Below are positions 35,227 through 47,566 of a DNA stretch of 64,000 nucleotides, piece after piece. Position 1 is the first letter of the stretch. Each line of letters opens with the position of its first letter. Made by a program: the position numbers and the translations under genes. Source of the stretch: Chrysogorgia sp. JL179-B06 (Eukaryota; Cnidaria; Anthozoa; Scleralcyonacea; Chrysogorgiidae); NCBI GenBank assembly GCA_035772405.1, contig JAYKKM010000439.1, positions 4,242,001-4,306,000 of the forward strand, read 5' to 3'. The notes under the pieces are model-generated. The model worked only from the letters and a program-made list of their open reading frames with translations. It ran no database searches and had not been told where the DNA came from.

Positions 35227-35483
35227 CAAATTTCGAAACCGTCTGTGTTATTGATTTTTAGTTGTGAGAGCGGGGTTCGAATGTTGGGTGAGTATATAAT
35301 TTTTCCATTTTTTTTAATTTTTACTTTACTTTTTTCTTTTTAATAGGGTTAGGATTAAGGTTACGTTAGGATTAGTTTTAGGGTTTGGTTTAGAATATTA
35401 TCAAAAAATAGGGTGCGTAAAAAAGTCCCTAGATTCCACCGACCATCAAAGAGGTGTCCGACCGTCTACGGTTTCGAAATTTG
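35227..35483. mobile_element. inverted-repeat insertion, unit 6
   Basis: 257 bp; TTACGTTAGGA variant related to unit 4. Confidence 0.68.
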
Positions 35484-35880
35484 CGGCGAGGACGGATGGG
35501 ACGGCAGCACCAGCCCCTGGAGTTATAGATCCTTTTGTTACCAGACTTAAAAAATAAGGTTGTATCGATTGCAATTTTCGATAGAGGTTTACAACACTGA
35601 TCTGTGAAACATAAATACATGCAGTCTTACATATATTATAACGATCGAAAACGATCTATATATAGGCCCTATTGCCTCCGCCAGCTCCAGGAGCAACGTA
35701 CCCTTAATCTGGCTCTGTATCATATATTTTATGATCTTTTACGATTCCAAAAGGAGGTTTAGCTTAATTGGAGTAACAATATCTCAAAAGATACGATGCT
35801 AGTAATAATAACTAATAATATATTCGTCATAATTGGTAAGCATTCACTATTACGAATCTGGATATCAAACTTTCAACAAT

Positions 35881-35965
35881 CCTTCGATAGCTCAGTTGGC
35901 AGAGCGGGGGACTGTAGATCTATGTATCCTTATAGCTGTTAACCCTAGGTCACTGGTTCGAAGGA
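35881..35965 (+). pseudogene. tRNA-Tyr pseudogene, unit 7
   Basis: The last copy with the 11-nt T-arm deletion; the next unit is full length. Confidence 0.93.
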
Positions 35966-36178
35966 GCTTCTTTAGATGCCAAAGAGTTTTAGATATAATT
36001 TTTTTGTTATATTATAATTAAATACGCTCTTATTCTCTAATAACATATTTTGACATTTCGCTTTGAATAAGATGTGCGTGAGGAACCCAGTTTTTCTTCA
36101 ATCCACGTTGATTTTTAGTAGCCACTGTGTTGTTGTGTTATGAATATATAATAAAAGATTGTTTCTCATAGAAGTATT

Positions 36179-36251
36179 GCCCGGTTAGCTCAGTTGGTAG
36201 AGCATCAGACTTTTAATCTGAGGGTCATGGGTTCAAGTCCCTTATCGGGCT
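36179..36251 (+). tRNA. tRNA-Lys(TTT), unit 7
   Basis: Consensus gene; downstream flank has CATAACAACATTTT in place of CATAAAAACATTTT. Confidence 0.97.
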
Positions 36252-36469
36252 ACGCATGCCATAACAACATTTTAACAGATTTTGCAGTAATCGCACTCGG
36301 ACTAATCATTCTGTTGCATGTAAACATTTTATTCGTTCGTGTTTTTATGATTTGTATACTTTTTTCATTATCATTTCAATCAGTTAATGCAGAATAATTA
36401 TTTAAAAAATTAACGTCTTAGCAGAATGTAAATAAATCACTACGATAGAATAGTGTCTTTTTTCTTATA

Positions 36470-36542
36470 GCCGAAGTAGCTCAGTTGGGAGAGCGTTAGA
36501 CTGAAGATCTAAAGGTCCCTGGTTCAATCCCGGGTTTCGGCA
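36470..36542 (+). tRNA. tRNA-Phe(GAA), unit 7
   Basis: Consensus gene; spacer markers as in unit 5. Confidence 0.97.
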
Positions 36543-37394
36543 TTTCTTGCAAAATGTTATGTGGAGATTTACCGTTACCACGGAAAATATCATGGGTTTT
36601 TAACAATGACTCTGTTAATCAACCCATTATATTCCGTTATGACCCCATATATATATTAGAGACAAGTGCAGTCCGAATTATTTTCTATACATCTTTTATG
36701 ATGTGGCTTTTTCTTCGTTATGTTCGATATACGTGTACCTGCTTAATTTTTTAATTTAATAAAAATTAAATAAGGATTTTTATCAAATCCCTTTTCAGAC
36801 AATCCTGCAGACAAAATTCATGAGGAATTTTACTCGGACCAACAAAATACTGTCTCCCCTCCCCCTAGACAATGTTGGTCAATCTACAAGCGCAAAAAGC
36901 CGAGCATTTTGTTGTTTATCGTGGAATAACACAACATTGATGTGGGAGGAGGGAAACGTACGTTTTATTCAGTCGGAAATTGGGCAATAAAAAGAAAGTA
37001 GGTGCTTAACTACGTTGGATGTCTTGCGTCCACATAATTTGTCCAGGATTGTCTGAAAAAGTATTTTAAGCAAATTACGTATTTTTATTAGATTACAAGA
37101 TTGGGGAGGTTTATTATGTCTTGTGATTTGTAAGAGTCTTCAAAATCTTATTTCGAATCAAATGAACTACTCATAGTCGGATAGACAAGTCCTACTATAG
37201 AGCAATTTTATTCGACGCCTTATTCGCATTTTATTCGACTTCACGGATATATCGGATATCAGACGGTACACGGCTGTGTACCGATAGTATAAAAGAAACA
37301 TACATATTTTATTTTAATTTAACGTTGCACAACTGTGTACCGTGTGAGACAATTTGCATATCTGTTCACAAACCAGGATTACGCGGCGAGGACG

Positions 37395-37651
37395 CAAATT
37401 TCGAAACCGTCTGTGTTATTGATTTTTAGTTGTGAGAGCGGGGTTCGAATGTTGGGTGAGTATATAATTTTTCCATTTTTTTAAATTTTTACTTTACTTT
37501 TTTCTTTTTAATAGGGTTAGGATTAAGGTTAGGTTAGGGTTAGTTTTAGGGTTTGGTTTAGAATATTATCAAAAAAATAGGTGCGTAAAAAAGTCCCTAG
37601 ATTCCACCGACCATCAAAGAGGTGTCCGACTGTCTACGGTTTCGAAATTTG
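37395..37651. mobile_element. inverted-repeat insertion, unit 7 (last copy)
   Basis: 257 bp, followed 397 bp later by the first intact tRNA-Tyr. No later unit carries the element. Confidence 0.7.
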
Positions 37652-38047
37652 CGGCGAGGACGGATGGGACGGCAGCACCAGCCCCTGGAGTTATAGATTC
37701 TTTTGTCACGAGACTTTAAAAATAAGGTTGTATCGATTGCAATTTTCGATAGAGGTTTACAACACTGATCTGTGAAACATAAATACATGCAGTCTTACAT
37801 ATATTATAACGATCGAAAACGATCTATATATAGCCCTATTGCCTCCGCCAGCTCCAGGCCCAACGTACCCTTAATCTGGCTCTGTATCATATATTTTATG
37901 ATCTTTTACGATTCCAAAAGGAGGTTTAGCTTAATTGGAGTAACAAAATCTCAAAAGATACGATGCTAGTAATAATAACTAATAATATATTCGTCATAAT
38001 TGGTAAGCATTCACTATTACGAATCTGGATATCAAACTTTCAACAAT

Positions 38048-38143
38048 CCTTCGATAGCTCAGTTGGCAGAGCGGGGGACTGTAGATCTATGTATCCTTAT
38101 AGCTGTTATCCCTAGGTCACTGGTTCAAATCCGGTTCGAAGGA
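38048..38143 (+). tRNA. tRNA-Tyr(GTA) with intron, unit 8
   Basis: Decodes TAT/TAC tyrosine codons. 96 nt with a 23-nt intron at 38,085-38,107, one base 3' of the anticodon (between positions 37 and 38), the standard nuclear position for tRNA splicing endonuclease. Mature parts: acceptor CCTTCGA/TCGAAGG, D arm GCTC/GAGC, anticodon stem GGGGA/TCCCT, loop CTGTAGA, T arm ACTGG-TTCAAAT-CCGGT, discriminator A. The B box is GGTTCAAATCC. TTTT lies at 38,165-38,168 and a T7 run at 38,177-38,183. This is the first full-length Tyr gene in the array. Confidence 0.97.
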
Positions 38144-38164
38144 GCTTCTTTAGATGCCAAAGAG

Positions 38165-38183
38165 TTTTAGATATAATTTTTTT
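38165..38183 (+). terminator. Pol III terminators of tRNA-Tyr
   Basis: TTTT at 38,165 and seven T at 38,177 lie 22 and 34 nt past the tRNA end. Both recur in other units, including those with the pseudogene; unit 17 has TTTTATTG in place of the seven T. Confidence 0.75.
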
Positions 38184-38356
38184 GTTATATTATAATTAAA
38201 TACGCTCTTATTCTCTAATAACATATTTTTACATTTCGCTTTGAATAAGATGTGCGTGAGGAACCCAGTTTTTCTTCAATCTACGTTGATTTTTAGTAGC
38301 CACTGTGTTGTTGTGTTATGAATATATAATAAAAGATTGTTTCTCATAGAAGTATT

Positions 38357-38429
38357 GCCCGGTTAGCTCAGTTGGTAGAGCATCAGACTTTTAATCTGAG
38401 GGTCATGGGTTCAAGTCCCTTATCGGGCT
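38357..38429 (+). tRNA. tRNA-Lys(TTT), unit 8
   Basis: Consensus gene. Confidence 0.97.
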
Positions 38430-38447
38430 ACGCATGCCATAAAAACA

Positions 38448-38461
38448 TTTTAACAGATTTT
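38448..38461 (+). terminator. Pol III terminators of tRNA-Lys
   Basis: Two TTTT runs (38,448-38,451 and 38,458-38,461) begin 19 and 29 nt past the tRNA end; both are repeated across the array. Confidence 0.75.
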
Positions 38462-38646
38462 GCAGTAATCGCACTCGGACTAATCATTCTGTTGCATGTA
38501 AACATTTTATTCGTTCGTGTTTTATGATTTGTATACTTTTTTCATTATCATTTCAATCAGTTAATGCAGAATAATTATTTAAAAAATTAACGTTTTAGCA
38601 GAATGTAAATAAATCACTATGATAGAATAGTGCCTTTTTTCTTATA

Positions 38647-38719
38647 GCCGAAGTAGCTCAGTTGGGAGAGCGTTAGACTGAAGATCTAAAGGTCCCTGGT
38701 TCAATCCCGGGTTTCGGCA
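38647..38719 (+). tRNA. tRNA-Phe(GAA), unit 8
   Basis: Consensus gene. Confidence 0.97.
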
Positions 38720-39958
38720 TTTCTTGCAAAATGTTATGTGGAGATTTACCGTTACCGGAAAATATCATGGGTTTTTAACAATGACACTGTTAATCAACCC
38801 ATTCCGTTATGACCCCATATATATATTAGAGACAAGTGCAGTCAGAATTATTTTCTATACATCTTTTATGATGTGGATTTTTCTTCGTTATGTTCGATAT
38901 ACGTGTACCTGCTTAATTTTTTAATTTAATAGTCATTAAATAAGGATTTTTATCAAATCCCTTTTCAGACAATCCTGCAGACAAAATTCATGAGGAATTT
39001 TACTCGTTTTACTCGGACCAACAAAATACTGTCTCCCCTCCCCCTAGACAATGTTGGTCAATCTACAAGCGCAAAAAGCCGAGCATTTTGTTGTTTATCG
39101 TGGAATAACACAACATTGATGTGGGAGGAGGGAAACGTACGTTTTATTCAGTCGGAAATTGGGCAATAAAAAGAAAGTAGGTGCTTAACTACGTTGGATG
39201 TCTTGCGTCCACATAATTTGTCCAGGATTGTCTGAAAAAGTATTTTAAGCAAATTACGTATTTTTATTAGATTACAAGATTGGGGAGGTTTATTATGTCT
39301 TGTGATTTGTAAGAGTCTTCAAAATCTTATTTCGAATCAAATGAACTACTCATAGTCGGATAGACAAGTCCTACTATAGAGCAATTTTATTCGACGCCTT
39401 ATTCGCATTTTATTCGACTTTACGGATATATCGGATATCAGACGGTACACGGCTGTGTACCGATAGTATAAAAGAAACATACATATTTTATTTTAATTTA
39501 ACGTTGCACAACTGTGTACCGTGTGAGACAATTTGCATATCTGTGCACAGACCAGGATTACGCGGCGAGGACGGATGGGACGGCAGCACCATCCCCTGGA
39601 GTTATAGATTCTTTTGTCACCAGACTTAAAAAATAAGGTTGTATCGATTGCAATTTTCGATAGAGGTTTACAACACTGATCTGTGAAACATAAATACATG
39701 CAGTCTTACATATATTATAACGATCGAAAACGATCTATATATAGCCCTATTGCCTCCGCCAGCTCCAGGCCCAACGTACCCTTAATCTGGCTCTGTATCA
39801 TATATTTTATGATCTTTTACGATTCCAAAAGGAGGTTTAGCTTAATTGGAGTAACAAAATCTCAAAAGATACGATGCTAGTAATAATAACTAATAATATA
39901 TTCGTCATAATTGGTAAGCATTCACTATTACGAATCTGGATATCAAACTTTCAACAAT
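38720..39958. other. array spacer, type B (units 8-20)
   Basis: About 1.24 kb, the type A spacer without the inverted-repeat element. The empty site CGGCGAGGACG is at 39,563-39,573, with GTGCACAGACC upstream where type A has GTTCACAAACC. This unit has an 11-bp local duplication (TTTTACTCG repeated near 39,000). No gene is supported. Confidence 0.7.
38772..38776 (+). terminator. first T-run after tRNA-Phe
   Basis: TTTTT 53 nt past the tRNA end. If it is the terminator, the Phe precursor has an unusually long trailer compared with Tyr and Lys. Confidence 0.5.
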
Positions 39959-40054
39959 CCTTCGATAGCTCAGTTGGCAGAGCGGGGGACTGTAGATCTA
40001 TGTATCCTTATAGCTGTTATCCCTAGGTCACTGGTTCAAATCCGGTTCGAAGGA
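39959..40054 (+). tRNA. tRNA-Tyr(GTA) with intron, unit 9
   Basis: Consensus of the intact type; intron 39,996-40,018. Confidence 0.97.
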
Positions 40055-40267
40055 GCTTCTTTAGATGCCAAAGAGTTTTAGATATAATTTTTTTGTTATA
40101 TTATAATTAAATACGCTCTTATTCTCTAATAACATATTTTGACATTTCGCTTTGAATAAGATGTGCGTGAGGAACCCAGTTTTTCTTCAATCCACGTTGA
40201 TTTTTAGTAGCCACTGTGTTGTTGTGTTATGAATATATAATAAAAGATTGTTTCTCATACAAGTATT

Positions 40268-40340
40268 GCCCGGTTAGCTCAGTTGGTAGAGCATCAGACT
40301 TTTAATCTGAGGGTCATGGGTTCAAGTCCCTTATCGGGCT
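40268..40340 (+). tRNA. tRNA-Lys(TTT), unit 9
   Basis: Consensus gene; upstream flank reads CATACAAG (shared with unit 10) where others read CATAGAAG. Confidence 0.97.
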
Positions 40341-40557
40341 ACGCATGCCATAAAAACATTTTAACAGATTTTGCAGTAATCGCACTCGGACTAATCATTC
40401 TGTTGCATGTAAACATTTTATTCGTTCGTGTTTTATGATTTGTATACTTTTTTCATTATCATTTCAATCAGTTAATGCAGAATAATTATTTAAAAAATTA
40501 ACGTCTTAGCAGAATGTAAATAAATCACTACGATAGAATAGTGCCTTTTTTCTTATA

Positions 40558-40630
40558 GCCGAAGTAGCTCAGTTGGGAGAGCGTTAGACTGAAGATCTAA
40601 AGGTCCCTGGTTCAATCCCGGGTTTCGGCA
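40558..40630 (+). tRNA. tRNA-Phe(GAA), unit 9
   Basis: Consensus gene. Its spacer starts the GGAGGATGG / TTTATCCAGG variant family that runs through unit 16. Confidence 0.97.
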
Positions 40631-41860
40631 TTTCTTGCAAAATGTTATGTGGAGATTTACCGTTACCGGAAAATATCATGGGTTTTTAACAATGACTCTG
40701 TTAATCAACCCATTCCGTTATGACCCCATATATATATTAGAGACAAGTGCAGTCAGAATTATTTTCTATACATCTTTTATGATGTGGATTTTTCTTCGTT
40801 ATGTTCGATATACGTGTACCTGCTTAATTTTTTAATTTAATAGTCATTAAATAAGGATTTTTATCAAATCCCTTTTCAGACAATCCTGCAGACAAAATTC
40901 ATGAGGAATTTTACTCGGACCAACAAAATACTGTCTCCCCTCCCCCTAGACAATGTTGGTCAATCTACAAGCGCAAAAAGCCGAGCATTTTGTTGTTTAT
41001 CGTGGAATAACACAACATTGATGTGGGAGGATGGAAACGTACGTTTTATTCAGTCGGAAATTGGGCAATAAAAAGAAAGTAGGTGCTTAACTACGTTGGA
41101 TGTCTTGCGTCCACATAATTTATCCAGGATTGTCTGGAAAAGTATTTTAAGCAAATTACGTATTTTTATTAGATTACAAGATTGGGGAGGTTTATTATGT
41201 CTTGTGATTTGTAAGAGTCTTCAAAATCTTATTTCGAATCAAATGAACTACTCATAGTCGGATAGACAAGTCCTACTATAGAGCAATTTTATTCGACGCC
41301 TTATTCGCATTTTATTCGACTTCACGGATATATCGGATATCAGACGGTACACGGCTGTGTACCGATAGTATAAAAGAAACATACATATTTTATTTTAATT
41401 TAACGTTGCACAACTGTGTACCGTGTGAGACAATTTGCATATCTGTGCACAGACCAGGATTACGCGGCGAGGACGGATGGGACGGCAGCACCATCCCCTG
41501 GAGTTATAGATTCTTTTGTCACCAGACTTAAAAAATAAGGTTGTATCGATTGCAATTTTCGATAGAGGTTTACAACACTGATCTGTGAAACATAAATACA
41601 TGCAGTCTTACATATATTATAACGATCGAAAACGATCTATATATAGCCCTATTGCCTCCGCCAGCTCCAGGCCCAACGTACCCTTAATCTGGCTCTGTAT
41701 CATATATTTTATGATCTTTTACGATTCCAAAAGGAGGTTTAGCTTAATTGGAGTAACAAAATCTCAAAAGATACGATGCTAGTAATAATAACTAATAATA
41801 TATTCGTCATAATTGGTAAGCATTCACTATTACGAATCTGGATATCAAACTTTCAACAAT

Positions 41861-41956
41861 CCTTCGATAGCTCAGTTGGCAGAGCGGGGGACTGTAGATC
41901 TATGTATCCTTATAGCTGTTATCCCTAGGTCACTGGTTCAAATCCGGTTCGAAGGA
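41861..41956 (+). tRNA. tRNA-Tyr(GTA) with intron, unit 10
   Basis: Consensus; intron 41,898-41,920. Confidence 0.97.
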
Positions 41957-42169
41957 GCTTCTTTAGATGCCAAAGAGTTTTAGATATAATTTTTTTGTTA
42001 TATTATAATTAAATACGCTCTTATTCTCTAATAACATATTTTTACATTTCGCTTTGAATAAGATGTGCGTGAGGAACCCAGTTTTTCTTCAATCCACGTT
42101 GATTTTTAGTAGCCACTGTGTTGTTGTGTTATGAATATATAATAAAAGATTGTTTCTCATACAAGTATT

Positions 42170-42242
42170 GCCCGGTTAGCTCAGTTGGTAGAGCATCAGA
42201 CTTTTAATCTGAGGGTCATGGGTTCAAGTCCCTTATCGGGCT
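42170..42242 (+). tRNA. tRNA-Lys(TTT), unit 10
   Basis: Consensus gene; CATACAAG upstream flank as in unit 9. Confidence 0.97.
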
Positions 42243-42458
42243 ACGCATGCCATAAAAACATTTTAACAGATTTTGCAGTAATCGCACTCGGCTAATCATT
42301 CTGTTGCATGTAAACATTTTATTCGTTCGTGTTTTATGATTTGTATACTTTTTTCATTATCATTTCAATCAGTTAATGCAGAATAATTATTTAAAAAATT
42401 AACGTCTTAGCAGAATGTAAATAAATCACTACGATAGAATAGTGCCTTTTTTCTTATA

Positions 42459-42531
42459 GCCGAAGTAGCTCAGTTGGGAGAGCGTTAGACTGAAGATCTA
42501 AAGGTCCCTGGTTCAATCCCGGGTTTCGGCA
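42459..42531 (+). tRNA. tRNA-Phe(GAA), unit 10
   Basis: Consensus gene. Confidence 0.97.
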
Positions 42532-43762
42532 TTTCTTGCAAAATGTTATGTGGAGATTTACCGTTACCGGAAAATATCATGGGTTTTTAACAATGACTCT
42601 GTTAATCAACCCATTCCGTTATGACCCCATATATATATTAGAGACAAGTGCAGTCAGAATTATTTTCTATACATCTTTTATGATGTGGATTTTTCTTCGT
42701 TATGTTCGATATACGTGTACCTGCTTAATTTTTTAATTTAATAGTCATTAAATAAGGATTTTTATCAAATCCCTTTTCAGACAATCCTGCAGACAAAATT
42801 CATGAGGAATTTTACTCGGACCAACAAAATACTGTCTCCCCTCCCCCTAGACAATGTTGGTCAATCTACAAGCGCAAAAAGCCGAGCATTTTGTTGTTTA
42901 TCGTGGAATAACACAACATTGATGTGGGAGGATGGAAACGTACGTTTTATTCAGTCGGAAATTGGGCAATAAAAAGAAAGTAGGTGCTTAACTACGTTGG
43001 ATGTCTTGCGTCCACATAATTTATCCAGGATTGTCTGGAAAAGTATTTTAAGCAAATTACGTATTTTTATTAGATTACAAGATTGGGGAGGTTTATTATG
43101 TCTTGTGATTTGTAAGAGTCTTCAAAATCTTATTTCGAATCAAATGAACTACTCATAGTCGGATAGACAAGTCCTACTATAGAGCAATTTTATTCGACGC
43201 CTTATTCGCATTTTATTCGACTTCACGGATATATCGGATATCAGACGGTACAACGGCTGTGTACCGATAGTATAAAAGAAACATACATATTTTATTTTAA
43301 TTTAACGTTGCACAACTGTGTACCGTGTGAGACAATTTGCATATCTGTGCACAGACCAGGATTACGCGGCGAGGACGGATGGGACGGCAGCACCATCCCC
43401 TGGAGTTATAGATTCTTTTGTCACCAGACTTAAAAAATAAGGTTGTATCGATTGCAATTTTCGATAGAGGTTTACAACACTGATCTGTGAAACATAAATA
43501 CATGCAGTCTTACATATATTATAACGATCGAAAACGATCTATATATAGCCCTATTGCCTCCGCCAGCTCCAGGCCCAACGTACCCTTAATCTGGCTCTGT
43601 ATCATATATTTTATGATCTTTTACGATTCCAAAAGGAGGTTTAGCTTAATTGGAGTAACAAAATCTCAAAAGATACGATGCTAGTAATAATAACTAATAA
43701 TATATTCGTCATAATTGGTAAGCATTCACTATTACGAATCTGGATATCAAACTTTCAACAAT

Positions 43763-43858
43763 CCTTCGATAGCTCAGTTGGCAGAGCGGGGGACTGTAGA
43801 TCTATGTATCCTTATAGCTGTTATCCCTAGGTCACTGGTTCAAATCCGGTTCGAAGGA
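43763..43858 (+). tRNA. tRNA-Tyr(GTA) with intron, unit 11
   Basis: Consensus; intron 43,800-43,822. Confidence 0.97.
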
Positions 43859-44071
43859 GCTTCTTTAGATGCCAAAGAGTTTTAGATATAATTTTTTTGT
43901 TATATTATAATTAAATACGCTCTTATTCTCTAATAACATATCTTGACATTTCGCTTTGAATAAGATGTGCGTGAGGAACCCAGTTTTTCTTCAATCCACG
44001 TTGATTTTTAGTAGCCACTGTGTTGTTGTGTTATGAATATATAATAAAAGATTGTTTCTCATAGAAGTATT

Positions 44072-44144
44072 GCCCGGTTAGCTCAGTTGGTAGAGCATCA
44101 GACTTTTAATCTGAGGGTCATGGGTTCAAGTCCCTTATCGGGCT
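44072..44144 (+). tRNA. tRNA-Lys(TTT), unit 11
   Basis: Consensus gene. Confidence 0.97.
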
Positions 44145-44361
44145 ACGCATGCCATAAAAACATTTTAACAGATTTTGCAGTAATCGCACTCGGACTAATC
44201 ATTCTGTTGCATGTAAACATTTTATTCGTTCGTGTTTTATGATTTGTATACTTTTTTCATTATCATTTCAATCAGTTAATGCAGAATAATTATTTAAAAA
44301 ATTAACGTCTTAGCAGAATGTAAATAAATCACTACGATAGAATAGTGCCTTTTTTCTTATA

Positions 44362-44434
44362 GCCGAAGTAGCTCAGTTGGGAGAGCGTTAGACTGAAGAT
44401 CTAAAGGTCCCTGGTTCAATCCCGGGTTTCGGCA
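44362..44434 (+). tRNA. tRNA-Phe(GAA), unit 11
   Basis: Consensus gene. The following spacer is the first with the CATAATTTATAACGATC replacement. Confidence 0.97.
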
Positions 44435-45664
44435 TTTCTTGCAAAATGTTATGTGGAGATTTACCGTTACCGGAAAATATCATGGGTTTTTAACAATGAC
44501 TCTGTTAATCAACCCATTCCGTTATGACCCCATATATATATTAGAGACAAGTGCAGTCAGAATTATTTTCTATACATCTTTTATGATGTGGATTTTTCTT
44601 CGTTATGTTCGATATACGTGTACCTGCTTAATTTTTTAATTTAATAGTCATTAAATAAGGATTTTTATCAAATCCCTTTTCAGACAATCCTGCAGACAAA
44701 ATTCATGAGGAATTTTACTCGGACCAACAAAATACTGTCTCCCCTCCCCCTAGACAATGTTGGTCAATCTACAAGCGCAAAAAGCCGAGCATTTTGTTGT
44801 TTATCGTGGAATAACACAACATTGATGTGGGAGGATGGAAACGTACGTTTTATTCAGTCGGAAATTGGGCAATAAAAAGAAAGTAGGTGCTTAACTACGT
44901 TGGATGTCTTGCGTCCACATAATTTATCCAGGATTGTCTGGAAAAGTATTTTAAGCAAATTACGTATTTTTATTAGATTACAAGATTGGGGAGGTTTATT
45001 ATGTCTTGTGATTTGTAAGAGTCTTCAAAATCTTATTTCGAATCAAATGAACTACTCATAGTCGGATAGACAAGTCCTACTATAGAGCAATTTTATTCGA
45101 CGCCTTATTCGCATTTTATTCGACTTCACGGATATATCGGATATCAGACGGTACACGGCTGTGTACCGATAGTATAAAAGAAACATACATATTTTATTTT
45201 AATTTAACGTTGCACAACTGTGTACCGTGTGAGACAATTTGCATATCTGTGCACAGACCAGGATTACGCGGCGAGGACGGATGGGACGGCAGCACCATCC
45301 CCTGGAGTTATAGATTCTTTTGTCACCAGACTTAAAAAATAAGGTTGTATCGATTGCAATTTTCGATAGAGGTTTACAACACTGATCTGTGAAACATAAT
45401 TTATAACGATCTTACATATATTATAACGATCGAAAACGATCTATATATAGCCCTATTGCCTCCGCCAGCTCCAGGCCCAACGTACCCTTAATCTGGCTCT
45501 GTATCATATATTTTATGATCTTTTACGATTCCAAAAGGAGGTTTAGCTTAATTGGAGTAACAAAATCTCAAAAGATACGATGCTAGTAATAATAACTAAT
45601 AATATATTCGTCATAATTGGTAAGCATTCACTATTACGAATCTGGATATCAAACTTTCAACAAT

Positions 45665-45760
45665 CCTTCGATAGCTCAGTTGGCAGAGCGGGGGACTGTA
45701 GATCTATGTATCCTTATAGCTGTTATCCCTAGGTCACTGGTTCAAATCCGGTTCGAAGGA
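45665..45760 (+). tRNA. tRNA-Tyr(GTA) with intron, unit 12
   Basis: Consensus; intron 45,702-45,724. Confidence 0.97.
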
Positions 45761-45973
45761 GCTTCTTTAGATGCCAAAGAGTTTTAGATATAATTTTTTT
45801 GTTATATTATAATTAAATACGCTCTTATTCTCTAATAACATATTTTGACATTTCGCTTTGAATAAGATGTGCGTGAGGAACCCAGTTTTTCTTCAATCCA
45901 CGTTGATTTTTAGTAGCCACTGTGTTGTTGTGTTATGAATATATAATAAAAGATTGTTTCTCATAGAAGTATT

Positions 45974-46046
45974 GCCCGGTTAGCTCAGTTGGTAGAGCAT
46001 CAGACTTTTAATCTGAGGGTCATGGGTTCAAGTCCCTTATCGGGCT
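45974..46046 (+). tRNA. tRNA-Lys(TTT), unit 12
   Basis: Consensus gene. Confidence 0.97.
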
Positions 46047-46263
46047 ACGCATGCCATAAAAACATTTTAACAGATTTTGCAGTAATCGCACTCGGACTAA
46101 TCATTCTGTTGCATGTAAACATTTTATTCGTTCGTGTTTTATGATTTGTATACTTTTTTCATTATCATTTCAATCAGTTAATGCAGAATAATTATTTAAA
46201 AAATTAACGTCTTAGCAGAATGTAAATAAATCACTACGATAGAATAGTGCCTTTTTTCTTATA

Positions 46264-46336
46264 GCCGAAGTAGCTCAGTTGGGAGAGCGTTAGACTGAAG
46301 ATCTAAAGGTCCCTGGTTCAATCCCGGGTTTCGGCA
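46264..46336 (+). tRNA. tRNA-Phe(GAA), unit 12
   Basis: Consensus gene. Confidence 0.97.
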
Positions 46337-47566
46337 TTTCTTGCAAAATGTTATGTGGAGATTTACCGTTACCGGAAAATATCATGGGTTTTTAACAATG
46401 ACTCTGTTAATCAACCCATTCCGTTATGACCCCATATATATATTAGAGACAAGTGCAGTCAGAATTATTTTCTATACATCTTTTATGATGTGGATTTTTC
46501 TTCGTTATGTTCGATATACGTGTACCTGCTTAATTTTTTAATTTAATAGTCATTAAATAAGGATTTTTATCAAATCCCTTTTCAGACAATCCTGCAGACA
46601 AAATTCATGAGGAATTTTACTCGGACCAACAAAATACTGTCTCCCCTCCCCCTAGACAATGTTGGTCAATCTACAAGCGCAAAAAGCCGAGCATTTTGTT
46701 GTTTATCGTGGAATAACACAACATTGATGTGGGAGGATGGAAACGTACGTTTTATTCAGTCGGAAATTGGGCAATAAAAAGAAAGTAGGTGCTTAACTAC
46801 GTTGGATGTCTTGCGTCCACATAATTTATCCAGGATTGTCTGAAAAAGTATTTTAAGCAAATTACGTATTTTTATTAGATTACAAGATTGGGGAGGTTTA
46901 TTATGTCTTGTGATTTGTAAGAGTCTTCAAAATCTTATTTCGAATCAAATGAACTACTCATAGTCGGATAGACAAGTCCTACTATAGAGCAATTTTATTC
47001 GACGCCTTATTCGCATTTTATTCGACTTCACGGATATATCGGATATCAGACGGTACACGGCTGTGTACCGATAGTATAAAAGAAACATACATATTTTATT
47101 TTAATTTAACGTTGCACAACTGTGTACCGTGTGAGACAATTTGCATATCTGTGCACAGACCAGGATTACGCGGCGAGGACGGATGGGACGGCAGCACCAT
47201 CCCCTGGAGTTATAGATTCTTTTGTCACCAGACTTAAAAAATAAGGTTGTATCGATTGCAATTTTCGATAGAGGTTTACAACACTGATCTGTGAAACATA
47301 ATTTATAACGATCTTACATATATTATAACGATCGAAAACGATCTATATATAGCCCTATTGCCTCCGCCAGCTCCAGGCCCAACGTACCCTTAATCTGGCT
47401 CTGTATCATATATTTTATGATCTTTTACGATTCCAAAAGGAGGTTTAGCTTAATTGGAGTAACAAAATCTCAAAAGATACGATGCTAGTAATAATAACTA
47501 ATAATATATTCGTCATAATTGGTAAGCATTCACTATTACGAATCTGGATATCAAACTTTCAACAAT

